47,783 nucleotides of DNA from Gemmatimonadota bacterium (GTDB taxonomy: Bacteria > Gemmatimonadota > Gemmatimonadetes > Gemmatimonadales > Gemmatimonadaceae). Both the position numbers and the translations under genes were made by a program. The DNA lies in the NCBI GenBank assembly GCA_021324635.1, contig JAJPIS010000121.1, positions 1 to 47,783 on the forward strand, given 5' to 3'. The notes beneath the pieces are model-generated. The model worked only from the letters and a program-made list of their open reading frames with translations, had not been told where the DNA came from and ran no database searches. How positions within the stretch are numbered: the stretch's first letter is position 1; each line of letters opens with the position of its first letter. Below are positions 17,587 to 24,787 of the stretch, in pieces.

Positions 17587-18144
17587 ATGATGAACGGATC
17601 GGGGATCCCAGTCTTCCGCGCCACGACCATCCTCGCGGTCCGGCGCAACGGCCAGGTCGCGCTCGGGGGCGATGGGCAGGTGACGGTCGGTGAGACGGTG
17701 ATGAAGTCCAACGCGCAGAAGGTCCGCGCGCTCCGGGGCGGGAAGCTCCTGGCCGGCTTCGCCGGGTCGGCTGCCGACGGGATCACCCTGTTCGAGAAGT
17801 TCGAGGAGAAGCTCGAGCGCTATCCCGGGAACATGCCGCGCGCGGCGGTCGAGCTCGCCAAGGACTGGCGCAGCGATCGCGTGCTGCGACGGCTGGAGGC
17901 GCTGCTCGCCGTCGTCGATCGCGAGCACGGGCTCGTGATCTCCGGGACCGGGGACATCATCGAGCCCGACGACGGGATCCTCGCGATCGGGTCGGGCGGG
18001 TCGTTCGCCCTGGCCGCCGCCCGGGCGCTCAAGGACAACACCGCTCTCTCGCCCGCCGAGATCGTCCGGAAGGGCCTCGAGATCGCGGGCGAGATCTGCA
18101 TCTACACGAATCACAACATCACCGTCCTGGAGCCGACGGCATAG
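17587..18144 (+). CDS. hslV: ATP-dependent protease subunit HslV
   Basis: Proteasome-like peptidase subunit of the HslUV (ClpQY) heat-shock protease (185 residues). The sequence [26 protein letters not shown] is diagnostic. The mature enzyme would begin at Thr13, the N-terminal nucleophile, after removal of a 12-residue propeptide, similar in length to the short leader of Bacillus ClpQ. Further landmarks are [35 protein letters not shown] and the [14 protein letters not shown] turn. It is followed 18 nt later by its ATPase partner hslU. Confidence 0.96.
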   Translation: MMNGSGIPVFRATTILAVRRNGQVALGGDGQVTVGETVMKSNAQKVRALRGGKLLAGFAGSAADGITLFEKFEEKLERYPGNMPRAAVELAKDWRSDRVLRRLEALLAVVDREHGLVISGTGDIIEPDDGILAIGSGGSFALAAARALKDNTALSPAEIVRKGLEIAGEICIYTNHNITVLEPTA

Positions 18145-18162
18145 CCGGCGGCCCACGAGTCT

Positions 18163-19827
18163 ATGTCATCGAAGCACACCCAGCAGGCGCTCGAGAAGCT
18201 CGCGGATCTGACGCCGCGTCAGATCGTCAGCGAGCTGAATCGCTACATCGTCGGCCAGAGCGAAGCCAAGAAGGCGGTGGCGATCGCGCTCCGGAACCGC
18301 TGGCGGCGCCAGCGCGCGCCGGACGCGATCCGTGAGGAGATCTCGCCCAACAACATCATCCTCATCGGGCCGACCGGCGTCGGGAAGACGGAGATCGCCC
18401 GCCGACTCGCCAAGCTCGCCGGCGCCCCGTTCGTCAAGGTCGAGGCGTCGAAGTTCACCGAGGTCGGGTATGTCGGACGCGATGTCGAGGGCATGGTGCG
18501 CGACCTGGTCGAGAGCGCGATCGACATGGTGCGCACGGAGCGGGAGGCCGAGGTCGAGGATCTGGCGGCCGAGCGCGTCGACGACCGGCTCCTCGACCTT
18601 CTTCTGCCCGCACCGTCCGACGGCAGCGCCAACGGTGTGCGGGGCGGGGGAGCCGTCGCCGGGTCGGCGGCCGCGCCCCAGCCGGCGCACGCCGCTCAGG
18701 GGCGCGCGGCCGGCGGCGGGGCGGTGTTCGTGGTCTCCCCGCGGGGCGACGTGTCGATCGGTGGCGACTCGGGCCCCGCGGGTCCGGCTGTCGGGGCCGG
18801 CGCGGGTGGCGCGGGTGGCGCGGGCGGCGCGGGTGGGGGGGGCGGGGGGGGTGGGGGGGGATCGACGGCGTCGGCCGGCGGCGTGACGCGTGCCGGCGAC
18901 GGGGCGGGGGCGGCCGAGGATCCCGCGCAGGCCCGCTATCAGCGCACGCGCGCCAAGCTGCGCCAACTGCTCGTCGACGGGCAACTCGAGTCCCGCGAGG
19001 TCGAGGTCGAGGTCACGCACGCCGGGCCGCAGATGTGGGACATGATGCTGCCGCAGGGCGCACCGGAAGGGATGGAGAACTTCATGGAGATGCTCCAGGA
19101 GATGAGCCCGAAGCGCAAGAAGAAGCGCACGGTCAAGGTCTCCGAGGCTCGGCGCATCCTGATGGAGCAGGAGCTGGACAAGCTCATCGACCACGAGGAC
19201 GTCACGAGCGACGCCCTCGAGCGGGTCGAGAAGCTCGGCATCATCTTCCTCGACGAGATCGACAAGATCGCCGGCGAGCGCGGCCCCACCGGCGGGGGCG
19301 GGCCGGACGTCTCCCGCGAGGGGGTCCAGCGCGACCTGCTGCCGATCGTCGAGGGGTCGAACGTCCAGACCAAGTACGGAATGGTCAAGACGGACCACGT
19401 CCTGTTCATCGCCGCCGGCGCGTTCCATGTCTCCAAGCCCAGCGATCTCATCCCCGAGCTCCAGGGACGGTTCCCGATCCGCGTCGAGCTCAAGCCGCTC
19501 ACCGAGGAAGATTTCGTGCGGATCATGACGGAGCCGGAGAACGCCCTCACGAAGCAGTACGCGGCGCTGGTCGAAGCCGAGGGCGCGGCCCTGAGCTTCA
19601 CCGAGGACGGCATCAAGGAAGTCGCGCGGACGGCGGCCCAGGTCAACGAGCGGATGGAAAACATCGGCGCGCGCCGACTCCACACGGTGATGACGACGCT
19701 GCTCGAGGATGTGCTCTACGAGCTGCCCGACCGCGGCACCGATCCGATCACGGTCGACGCCGCGGCCGTCCGCGACCGCCTCCGCTCGGTGGTCGACGAC
19801 GAGGACCTCCGGAAATACATCCTGTAG
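18163..19827 (+). CDS. hslU: HslU unfoldase ATPase with enlarged I-domain
   Basis: AAA+ unfoldase of the HslUV protease. It has 554 residues against about 440-470 in typical members. Walker A GPTGVGKT is at 69-76, Walker B IIFLDEID around 360-367, and the arginine-finger/sensor region GRFPIRVELKPL follows. The C-terminus VVDDEDLRKYIL fits the tail that inserts into HslV. The excess length is one Gly/Ala-rich block at about 150-255, within the I-domain that gates substrate entry. It includes a GGA repeat, a poly-Gly run and a short hydrophobic segment, GAVFVVSPRGDVSIGGD. The I-domain resumes at YQRTRAKLRQLLVDGQLESREVEVEV. Catalytic motifs are intact, so the protein is probably active. Confidence 0.95.
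   Translation: MSSKHTQQALEKLADLTPRQIVSELNRYIVGQSEAKKAVAIALRNRWRRQRAPDAIREEISPNNIILIGPTGVGKTEIARRLAKLAGAPFVKVEASKFTEVGYVGRDVEGMVRDLVESAIDMVRTEREAEVEDLAAERVDDRLLDLLLPAPSDGSANGVRGGGAVAGSAAAPQPAHAAQGRAAGGGAVFVVSPRGDVSIGGDSGPAGPAVGAGAGGAGGAGGAGGGGGGGGGGSTASAGGVTRAGDGAGAAEDPAQARYQRTRAKLRQLLVDGQLESREVEVEVTHAGPQMWDMMLPQGAPEGMENFMEMLQEMSPKRKKKRTVKVSEARRILMEQELDKLIDHEDVTSDALERVEKLGIIFLDEIDKIAGERGPTGGGGPDVSREGVQRDLLPIVEGSNVQTKYGMVKTDHVLFIAAGAFHVSKPSDLIPELQGRFPIRVELKPLTEEDFVRIMTEPENALTKQYAALVEAEGAALSFTEDGIKEVARTAAQVNERMENIGARRLHTVMTTLLEDVLYELPDRGTDPITVDAAAVRDRLRSVVDDEDLRKYIL
18803..18862 (+). repeat. Gly-coding repeat and G-tract inside hslU
   Basis: Three to four copies of GGTGGCGCG/GGCGGCGCG lead into a nearly uninterrupted G run broken only by single C or T bases. 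It encodes the GGAGGAGG and poly-Gly part of the HslU insertion. Runs of G on the coding strand could form a quadruplex and are prone to slippage. Confidence 0.8.
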
Positions 19828-19935
19828 CACCGACATCGGTGGGCAACGCCACGCGCGGCGCATCCCATGCCGGCCGGCATCGGTGCGGGATGCCGGCCGT
19901 GCGGGGCATCACGGTCCCCCGCCGTTGCCGTGCCC

Positions 19936-20126
19936 GGTGCAGGGGCAATGCGCAACGCGCATTGCCCTGGACCATCCAAAACCGCCGTTCCGTTGGTGGC
20001 CGCGGGGCGCGGACCGCGTGCAACGCCGGGTCAGGCATTTGCGCGGGATGCCACGCGCGGCGTGACATGCCGGGCCAGGCATCGGTGCGGGATGCGCACA
20101 GCGGGCGGCATGAATGCCGCCCCTAC
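19936..20126 (+). repeat. Modular palindromic element, copy 1
   Basis: Left module: an imperfect hairpin at 19936-19973, with arms built on CAGGGGCAATGCGC and GCGCATTGCCCTGG. It is followed by CATCCAAAACCGCCGTTCCG and TGGTGGCCGCGGGGCGCGGA. Right module: GGCATCGGTGCGGGATGCG, then the perfect palindrome GGGCGGCATGAATGCCGCCC and CTACGA. The same order occurs at 21923-22073 and, inverted, at 32574-32722. Confidence 0.8.
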
Positions 20127-20190
20127 GATGCGCGCACGTCGCCACGTGCCGGTGTTGGCACCGTCATCGCGCCCGTCGTTGCCCATCCCG

Positions 20191-20340
20191 GTGCCCACAT
20201 CCCCGGTGTCCACATGCCCGGTGCCCGCATCCCCGGTGCCCACATGTCCGGTGCCCGCATCCCGGTGCCCGCATCCCGGTGCCCGCATCCCGGTGCCCGC
20301 ATCCCGGTGCCCGCATCCCGGTGCCCGCATCCCGGTGCCC
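20191..20340 (+). repeat. 14-bp minisatellite GTGCCCGCATCCCG
   Basis: Six perfect 14-bp units run from 20251 to 20334, with a partial seventh. They are preceded by four or five degenerate 15-bp versions (for example GTGCCCACATCCCCG). It lies in the spacer between the two palindromic elements and looks like local expansion of their spacer sequence. Confidence 0.9.
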
Positions 20341-20387
20341 ACGTGGCGCGATTGGCGCCGCGGTCCCGCCCCGCCGTGGCCGTTCCC

Positions 20388-20446
20388 GGTGCCAGGGGCA
20401 ATCGCGTCGCGATTGCCCCTGGCACCATCCAATAAACCCCGTTCCT
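20388..20446 (+). repeat. Modular palindromic element, copy 2 (left module only)
   Basis: A perfect 39-nt palindrome at 20388-20426: 19-nt arms GGTGCCAGGGGCAATCGCG and its complement around a single T. It is followed by ATCCAATAAACCCCGTTCC. The right module is absent and argF begins instead, with the GTG at 20455. The hairpin would fall in the argF 5' leader if transcription starts upstream. Confidence 0.85.
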
Positions 20447-20454
20447 TTCATCCC

Positions 20455-21375
20455 GTGCCGCCCCGCCACTTTCTCGCGATCCCGGACCTGTCGCGCGCCG
20501 AGCTGACGGCCCTGCTCGACCTCGCCGAGCGCATGCGCCGGCGGGTGTACGACCGCAAGCCGCTCGCCGGCCGCTCGCTGGCGATGATCTTCATGAAGTC
20601 GTCGACCCGGACGCGCGTGTCGTTCGAGGTCGGCGTCTGGCAGCTCGGCGGGCACGCCCTCTTCCTCTCCCCCCGGGACTGCCAGCTCGGGCGCGGTGAG
20701 CCGATCGCGGACACCGCGCGCGTGCTCTCACGCTACGTGGACGGCATCATGATCCGGACCTTCGCGCAGGCCGACGTCGAGGAGCTGGCGCGCTACGCCT
20801 CGGTGCCGGTGATCAACGGGCTGACCGACCTCCTCCATCCGTGCCAGGTGCTCGCCGATGTGCTGACGGTGCGGCAGGCCTTCGGGACGCTGGAAGGGAA
20901 AGCGGTCGCCTGGGTCGGCGACGGCAACAACGTCGCCAACTCGTGGATCAACGCCGCCTTCCGCTTCGGCTTCCCCCTCACGCTCGCCTGCCCCGACGGC
21001 TACGAGCCGGACCCGGCGATCCTCGCCCGAGCGCAACGGGAAGGGTCGGCGCCGGTGCGCGTCGTGCGGGACCCGGGCGAGGCGGTTGCCGGCGCGCACG
21101 TGGTGACGACGGATGTCTGGGCGTCGATGGGGCAGGAGTCGGAGCAGGAGCGCCGGGCCCGGGCGTTCGCCGGCTACTGCGTCGACCGACGGCTCATGAC
21201 ACGGGCGGCGCCGGACGCCATCTTCCTCCACTGCCTGCCGGCGCATCGTGGTGAGGAGGTGAGCGCCGATGTCATCGACGGACCACAGAGCCGCGTCTGG
21301 GACGAGGCGGAGAATCGGCTCCACGTGCAGAAGGCACTCATGACCATGCTGATCGCGGTCGAGGAGAACGCATGA
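20455..21375 (+). CDS. argF: Ornithine carbamoyltransferase
   Basis: Catalyses carbamoyl phosphate plus ornithine to citrulline in arginine biosynthesis (306 residues). The carbamoyl-phosphate motif S-T-R-T-R is at residues 50-54 (MKSSTRTRVSFEVG). The second motif HPCQVLAD falls near residue 127, and the ornithine-binding/catalytic motif HCLPAHRGEEV is near the C-terminus. The STRTR form favours ornithine over N-acetylornithine carbamoyltransferases, which differ here. I chose GTG at 20455 because it gives the normal N-terminus (RHFLAIPDLSRAEL); upstream in-frame codons lie in repeat DNA. The stop overlaps the bcp start (ATGA). Arginine and peroxiredoxin functions are not obviously related. 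Confidence 0.94.
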   Translation: MPPRHFLAIPDLSRAELTALLDLAERMRRRVYDRKPLAGRSLAMIFMKSSTRTRVSFEVGVWQLGGHALFLSPRDCQLGRGEPIADTARVLSRYVDGIMIRTFAQADVEELARYASVPVINGLTDLLHPCQVLADVLTVRQAFGTLEGKAVAWVGDGNNVANSWINAAFRFGFPLTLACPDGYEPDPAILARAQREGSAPVRVVRDPGEAVAGAHVVTTDVWASMGQESEQERRARAFAGYCVDRRLMTRAAPDAIFLHCLPAHRGEEVSADVIDGPQSRVWDEAENRLHVQKALMTMLIAVEENA

Positions 21376-21857
21376 CGGAACGCGCGACGATCGTCGAGGA
21401 GGGGGAGGTAGCGCCCGATTTCACCGTCGAGACGGACGAGGGCGCGACGCTGCGCCTCTCGTCGCTCCGCGGCGCGCCTGTCGTGCTGTACTTCTACCCC
21501 AAGGACGACACGCCTGGATGCACGATCGAGGCCTGCGAGCTGCGCGACGCCTTCCCCCGGTTCGCGCACTCGCGCGCCGTGATCCTCGGCGTGAGCCCGG
21601 ACGACGTCGCATCGCACCGGAAGTTCAAGCAGAAATTCGACCTGCCGTTCACCTTGCTCGCCGACACGGATCACGCGATCGCCGAGCGCTACGGCGTCTG
21701 GGTCGAGAAATCGATGTACGGCCGGAAGTACTGGGGCGTCCAGCGGGCGACGTTCATCATCGACCCGCGCGGGACGGTGGCCAAGATCTTCCCCAAGGTC
21801 AAGCCCGAGGGCCACGCCGCCGAGGTCGAGGCCGAGATCCGGAAGCTGCGGCGCTGA
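21372..21857 (+). CDS. bcp: Thioredoxin-dependent thiol peroxidase (BCP/PrxQ)
   Basis: Peroxiredoxin of the BCP/PrxQ group (161 residues) that reduces hydrogen peroxide and organic hydroperoxides using thioredoxin. The peroxidatic cysteine C50 is in the signature YFYPKDDTPGCTIEACELRD, and the resolving-type cysteine C55 is five residues on, as in atypical two-Cys PrxQ enzymes. The rest (DTDHAIAERYGVWVEKSMYGRKYWGVQRATFIID) is standard. The ATG overlaps the argF stop, so the two are translationally coupled. Confidence 0.95.
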   Translation: MTERATIVEEGEVAPDFTVETDEGATLRLSSLRGAPVVLYFYPKDDTPGCTIEACELRDAFPRFAHSRAVILGVSPDDVASHRKFKQKFDLPFTLLADTDHAIAERYGVWVEKSMYGRKYWGVQRATFIIDPRGTVAKIFPKVKPEGHAAEVEAEIRKLRR

Positions 21858-22317
21858 GCCGCTCCGCGCGCGTCGGCGGCACGCCGCCGACCCGGTCGTT
21901 CCACGCTGCCGTTGTTGTTTCCGGTGCCAGGGGCAATCTCTTCGCGATTGCCCCTGGCACCATCCAATAAACCCCGTTCCGCTGGTGGCCGCGGGACGCG
22001 GGACCCGTACGACATGCGGGGCCAGACATCGGTGCGGGAGGCGGGCAGCGCGCGGCATGAATGCCGCCCCTACCCGGCATCGTGGCAGTGCGTTGTGTCC
22101 GCAAGCGGTCGCGATGACCGATTCCGCCGCATCACGCGAGGCGTCCGACGGCGCATCCTGTGACGGGACGGGCGGCGCGCGTGACGGTGACCCCGGGGGG
22201 CGCTCCTAGCTTGGTCTCCGTCACCGCACGCCGGCACAACTGCACGAGGCACACCCGGGTCGGCCGCCCGCAGGGTCGGCGATCCCCGGCAGGCGGCCCG
22301 AAGATGCGAGGCACGCA
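21858..22317 (+). other. Intergenic region carrying a palindromic element
   Basis: 460 bp between bcp and the minor-pilin cluster with no supported gene. The first half is copy 3 of the modular palindromic element. The second half (22080-22317) presumably holds the promoter of the pilin genes. CCTAGCTTGG near 22205 could be a -10 region, but no convincing -35 partner is seen. Confidence 0.6.
21923..22073 (+). repeat. Modular palindromic element, copy 3
   Basis: A 39-nt hairpin at 21923-21961 (16-bp arms starting GGTGCCAGGGGCAATC, 7-nt loop). It is followed by ATCCAATAAACCCCGTTCC, GCTGGTGGCCGCGGGACGCG, CATCGGTGCGGGAGGCG and the palindrome GCGGCATGAATGCCGC at 22053-22068, then CCCTAC. It is the most complete plus-strand copy and shows the module order clearly. 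Confidence 0.85.
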
Positions 22318-22929
22318 ATGCGAGCACTCCGGACTCTCCCCATCACGGAACATCGCGGCGCGACGCGACAGGGCTTTTCCCTGATCGAGATGCTCATCGT
22401 CGTCACGCTGGTGGCGATCGTCACCGCGATGGTCATGCCCAAGGTCAACTACGTCGCCTACCGCGTCGACGTCGGCGCGCGCAGCTTCCGCGCCGCCCTC
22501 CAGCGCGCGCAGGCGTACGCCGTCAGCTCGCAGCACAACATGCTGGTGGCGGTCGACGCGGCGAACGCCCGCCTGTACGTGGTGGAGGACGTCAACAACA
22601 ACCTGACCGCCGATCCGGGCGAGCGGGTGACGACGGTCGCGCTCCAGGACGGCGTGGTCTTCGGGACCCCCACGAGCACGTGGGCGGGGGCCCCGGTCCC
22701 GACCGGCCCGATCACCGCGCCGACCCTGACGACGATCAGCATCAACGGCGCCTCGCTGCCGGGCTTCGTCTTCCGCTGCGACGGCGCGGCCAGCTCCGAT
22801 GTCCAGCTCTACGTCACCTCGAAGCGCGGGCTCGCCACCGATTTCCGTGGCGTGAACGTCACGCAAGCGACCGGCCGCGCCGATTGGTTCAAGGACCAGG
22901 GGGGCCCGTGGGTACTCGCCGGCTTCTGA
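22318..22929 (+). CDS. GspH/FimT-type minor pseudopilin
   Basis: Type IV pilin-like protein of 203 residues. The prepilin motif is RQG/FSLIEML, with the predicted cleavage after Gly19 and the invariant Glu at mature position 5 (E24). The N-terminal helix VVTLVAIVTAMVMPKVNYVAYRVDVGARSFRAALQRAQAYAV is typical of GspH/FimT. A globular domain with an Asn/Asp loop (VEDVNNNLTADPGERV) follows. It is first of four consecutive pilin-like genes and would be processed by a prepilin peptidase, either the one at 414 or another elsewhere in the genome. Confidence 0.85.
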   Translation: MRALRTLPITEHRGATRQGFSLIEMLIVVTLVAIVTAMVMPKVNYVAYRVDVGARSFRAALQRAQAYAVSSQHNMLVAVDAANARLYVVEDVNNNLTADPGERVTTVALQDGVVFGTPTSTWAGAPVPTGPITAPTLTTISINGASLPGFVFRCDGAASSDVQLYVTSKRGLATDFRGVNVTQATGRADWFKDQGGPWVLAGF

Positions 22930-22955
22930 CCACGCCCGGCGCCGCGCGCCGGGAT

Positions 22956-23366
22956 ATGCGCCCGGACATGCCGCTGAACGTGCGCCGGGGCATGCGCTCG
23001 GGCATGACGCTGATCGAGACGCTGATCGCGGTCGCGATCCTGGGCACCGCGCTCATCGGGCTCGGGGACTTCATGGGCCACTTCGCCCACGCCACCAAGG
23101 TCTCGGCCCTCCAGCAGCGTGCGCTCGACCTGGCGTCGGACCGCATCGACGCCATCAAGCACAGCCCGGACTACACCACCATCGACACGATGGCCACGAC
23201 CGAGACGATCACGGCCGATTCGGCCAGCTATCAACGGCAGACGCTCGTCCGACACATCGGCGGTGGCGCGATGGACACGCTCGACTATCGCGTGGTCACG
23301 GTCGCCGTCACCATGCCCGGCATCGCCGCGCCGGTGCGCAAGACCACCATCATCGCCTCCTTCTGA
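22956..23366 (+). CDS. PilV-like minor pseudopilin
   Basis: Small (about 136 residues) pseudopilin with the motif RSG/MTLIETLIAVAILGTALIGLGDF; cleavage is predicted after Gly16 and Glu is at mature position 5. Met at +1 with LIETL is usual for PilV/GspI-type proteins. The start is uncertain: ATG at 22956, ATG at 22968 and a GTG at 22908 (overlapping the previous gene, with a purine-rich AGGGGGG close upstream) are all in frame. Its stop TGA shares its final A with the ATG of the PilW-like gene. Confidence 0.75.
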   Translation: MRPDMPLNVRRGMRSGMTLIETLIAVAILGTALIGLGDFMGHFAHATKVSALQQRALDLASDRIDAIKHSPDYTTIDTMATTETITADSASYQRQTLVRHIGGGAMDTLDYRVVTVAVTMPGIAAPVRKTTIIASF

Positions 23367-24757
23367 TGCTCGGCGCCTCCGCACTTTCGCCCCTGCCCGC
23401 CACGCCCCGGACGGCGCCCGACGCCGCGTGGGCCGACCGTGCCGTGCACCTGCGCGGCCGCCCGCACCCGGCGCTCACGCCGGCCGGGTGCGGTGCCCCG
23501 ACCGTCTACTGGCCCTCCGAGCCGAGCGCCCCGCGGCTCGCCGCCGGCCGATCGGTCCCGCTCCCCGCGCCGGTGGCGGCCGTCGAGGCGGCGACCAGAC
23601 CGGCGCACGCACCCGGCACGGCCGGGCCGGCGCGCCGCGCGTTCACGCTCGTCGAGATCATGGTCGCGATGACGATGCTGACGATCATCGGCGCCGCCGC
23701 CCTCGGGTTCTTCGTCCGCCAGACCCGGGCCGTCACGGCGACGGCCGGCCGCCTCGATGCGCAGCAGAACGTGAGCTTCGCGCTCGACGCCATCGACCAC
23801 GACGTCCGGGTCGCCGGCGTCGGGCTGGGGCTCCGGCAGCCGATGGTGATCGAGGCGCATCCCTACGCCCTGACGTTCAACGCCGACCTGGTGACGCGCG
23901 ATACCGCGAGCGTCACCGCCGCGAGCTATTACGACCCGAGCGTGCCGGACTCGCTCGCCCTGGCGCTCGTTCCCGCGCATCGGATCACGCTGCCGTACTC
24001 GGGCGTTGGGTACCCGGACAGCACGTACGTCCAGACCACCGGACTCCTGAGCAACGCCGAGACGATCTCTTTCTGGCTGACGCCCGACTCGACCACGGCG
24101 CGGCCCGACGACTATCTGCTGCTCCGCCGGATCAACAGCGCGGCGCCGACGGTCGTCGCCCGCGGTCTCATCTTCCCCGGCGGGGCGCCCGCGTTCCGGT
24201 ACTACATCCCCGGCCCGACCGTCAACTCGCGTGTCGAGATCACCGCGCCGACGCTCCCGCTCTACTTCCGCGAGGGAGCGGTGGGATCCGACACGATGCT
24301 CGCCAAGATCGCCGAGGTCCGCGTGCAGCTCGAGGCGGTCTACCAGGACCCGCGCGGGAACGATGTGTACCGGAGCGTCAACGAGTACATCCCGCTCCTC
24401 AACGCCGGCCTGCTCCACACCGCGGCCTGCGGTGCACCGCCGCAGGCGCCGACCTCCCTCACGGTGACCGCCTGGCCATCGGGGGACAGCATCGGCGTCG
24501 CCTGGCCCGCATCCGCCGACGAGACGGGCGGCGAGAAGGATGTGAAGAGCTACTCGGTCTACCGCCGCGCCGGCTCGACCGGCTCCTGGGGCACCCCGAT
24601 CTACACCACACCGGCCGCCGGCACGACCACCTACGGGTGGGAGGACAGGACCGTCCCGCTCGTCCAGCCGTACCAGTACGCCGTGGTCGCCCGTGACTGC
24701 ACGCCGGCCCTCTCGACGCTCACGCCGGCGGCCGGCACGGTGACCGCCAACCCGTGA
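23366..24757 (+). CDS. PilW-like pseudopilin with C-terminal fibronectin-III-like domain
   Basis: 463 residues. The pilin motif RRA/FTLVEIMVAMTMLTIIGAAALGFF is present, with F93 as predicted mature residue 1 and Glu at +5. Two oddities are visible. The leader from the coupled ATG is 92 residues long and Ala/Pro-rich, and residue -1 is Ala rather than the near-invariant Gly. A later start (for example GTG at 23573) would shorten the leader to 23 residues. After the pilin domain (YYDPSVPDSLALALVPAHRITL and so on), residues from about 352 form a fibronectin type III-like module (PTSLTVTAWPSGDSIGVAW ... YQYAVVARD). PilW-type proteins help initiate or tip pilus fibres. Confidence 0.75.
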   Translation: MLGASALSPLPATPRTAPDAAWADRAVHLRGRPHPALTPAGCGAPTVYWPSEPSAPRLAAGRSVPLPAPVAAVEAATRPAHAPGTAGPARRAFTLVEIMVAMTMLTIIGAAALGFFVRQTRAVTATAGRLDAQQNVSFALDAIDHDVRVAGVGLGLRQPMVIEAHPYALTFNADLVTRDTASVTAASYYDPSVPDSLALALVPAHRITLPYSGVGYPDSTYVQTTGLLSNAETISFWLTPDSTTARPDDYLLLRRINSAAPTVVARGLIFPGGAPAFRYYIPGPTVNSRVEITAPTLPLYFREGAVGSDTMLAKIAEVRVQLEAVYQDPRGNDVYRSVNEYIPLLNAGLLHTAACGAPPQAPTSLTVTAWPSGDSIGVAWPASADETGGEKDVKSYSVYRRAGSTGSWGTPIYTTPAAGTTTYGWEDRTVPLVQPYQYAVVARDCTPALSTLTPAAGTVTANP

Positions 24758-24787
24758 TGCATCCTCACGCCCCCCTCCCCCCTCCCC

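Larger units (their letters stand above)
19828..20454 (+). other. Repeat-filled intergenic region between hslU and argF
   Basis: 627 bp with no supported gene. Frames remain open across it only because of base composition. It holds a full modular palindromic element (19936-20126), a 14-bp minisatellite (20191-20340) and a second, partial element (20388-20446) that ends 8 nt before the argF start codon. A degenerate copy of the GCATCGGTGCGGGATGC box also lies near 19877-19895. Confidence 0.75.

Noticed and set aside
20191-20340. Possible CRISPR array
   Set aside because: The units are 14 bp and directly adjacent with no unique spacers, and no cas genes are present. It is a minisatellite.
20388-20426. 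Perfect hairpin as a rho-independent terminator
   Set aside because: No T run follows on either strand, it sits just upstream of argF, and the same hairpin recurs as part of a larger dispersed element.
19867-20454. N-terminal extension of argF through the intergenic repeats
   Set aside because: The frame stays open, but the residues are translated repeat DNA, and the normal OTCase N-terminus begins at the GTG at 20455.
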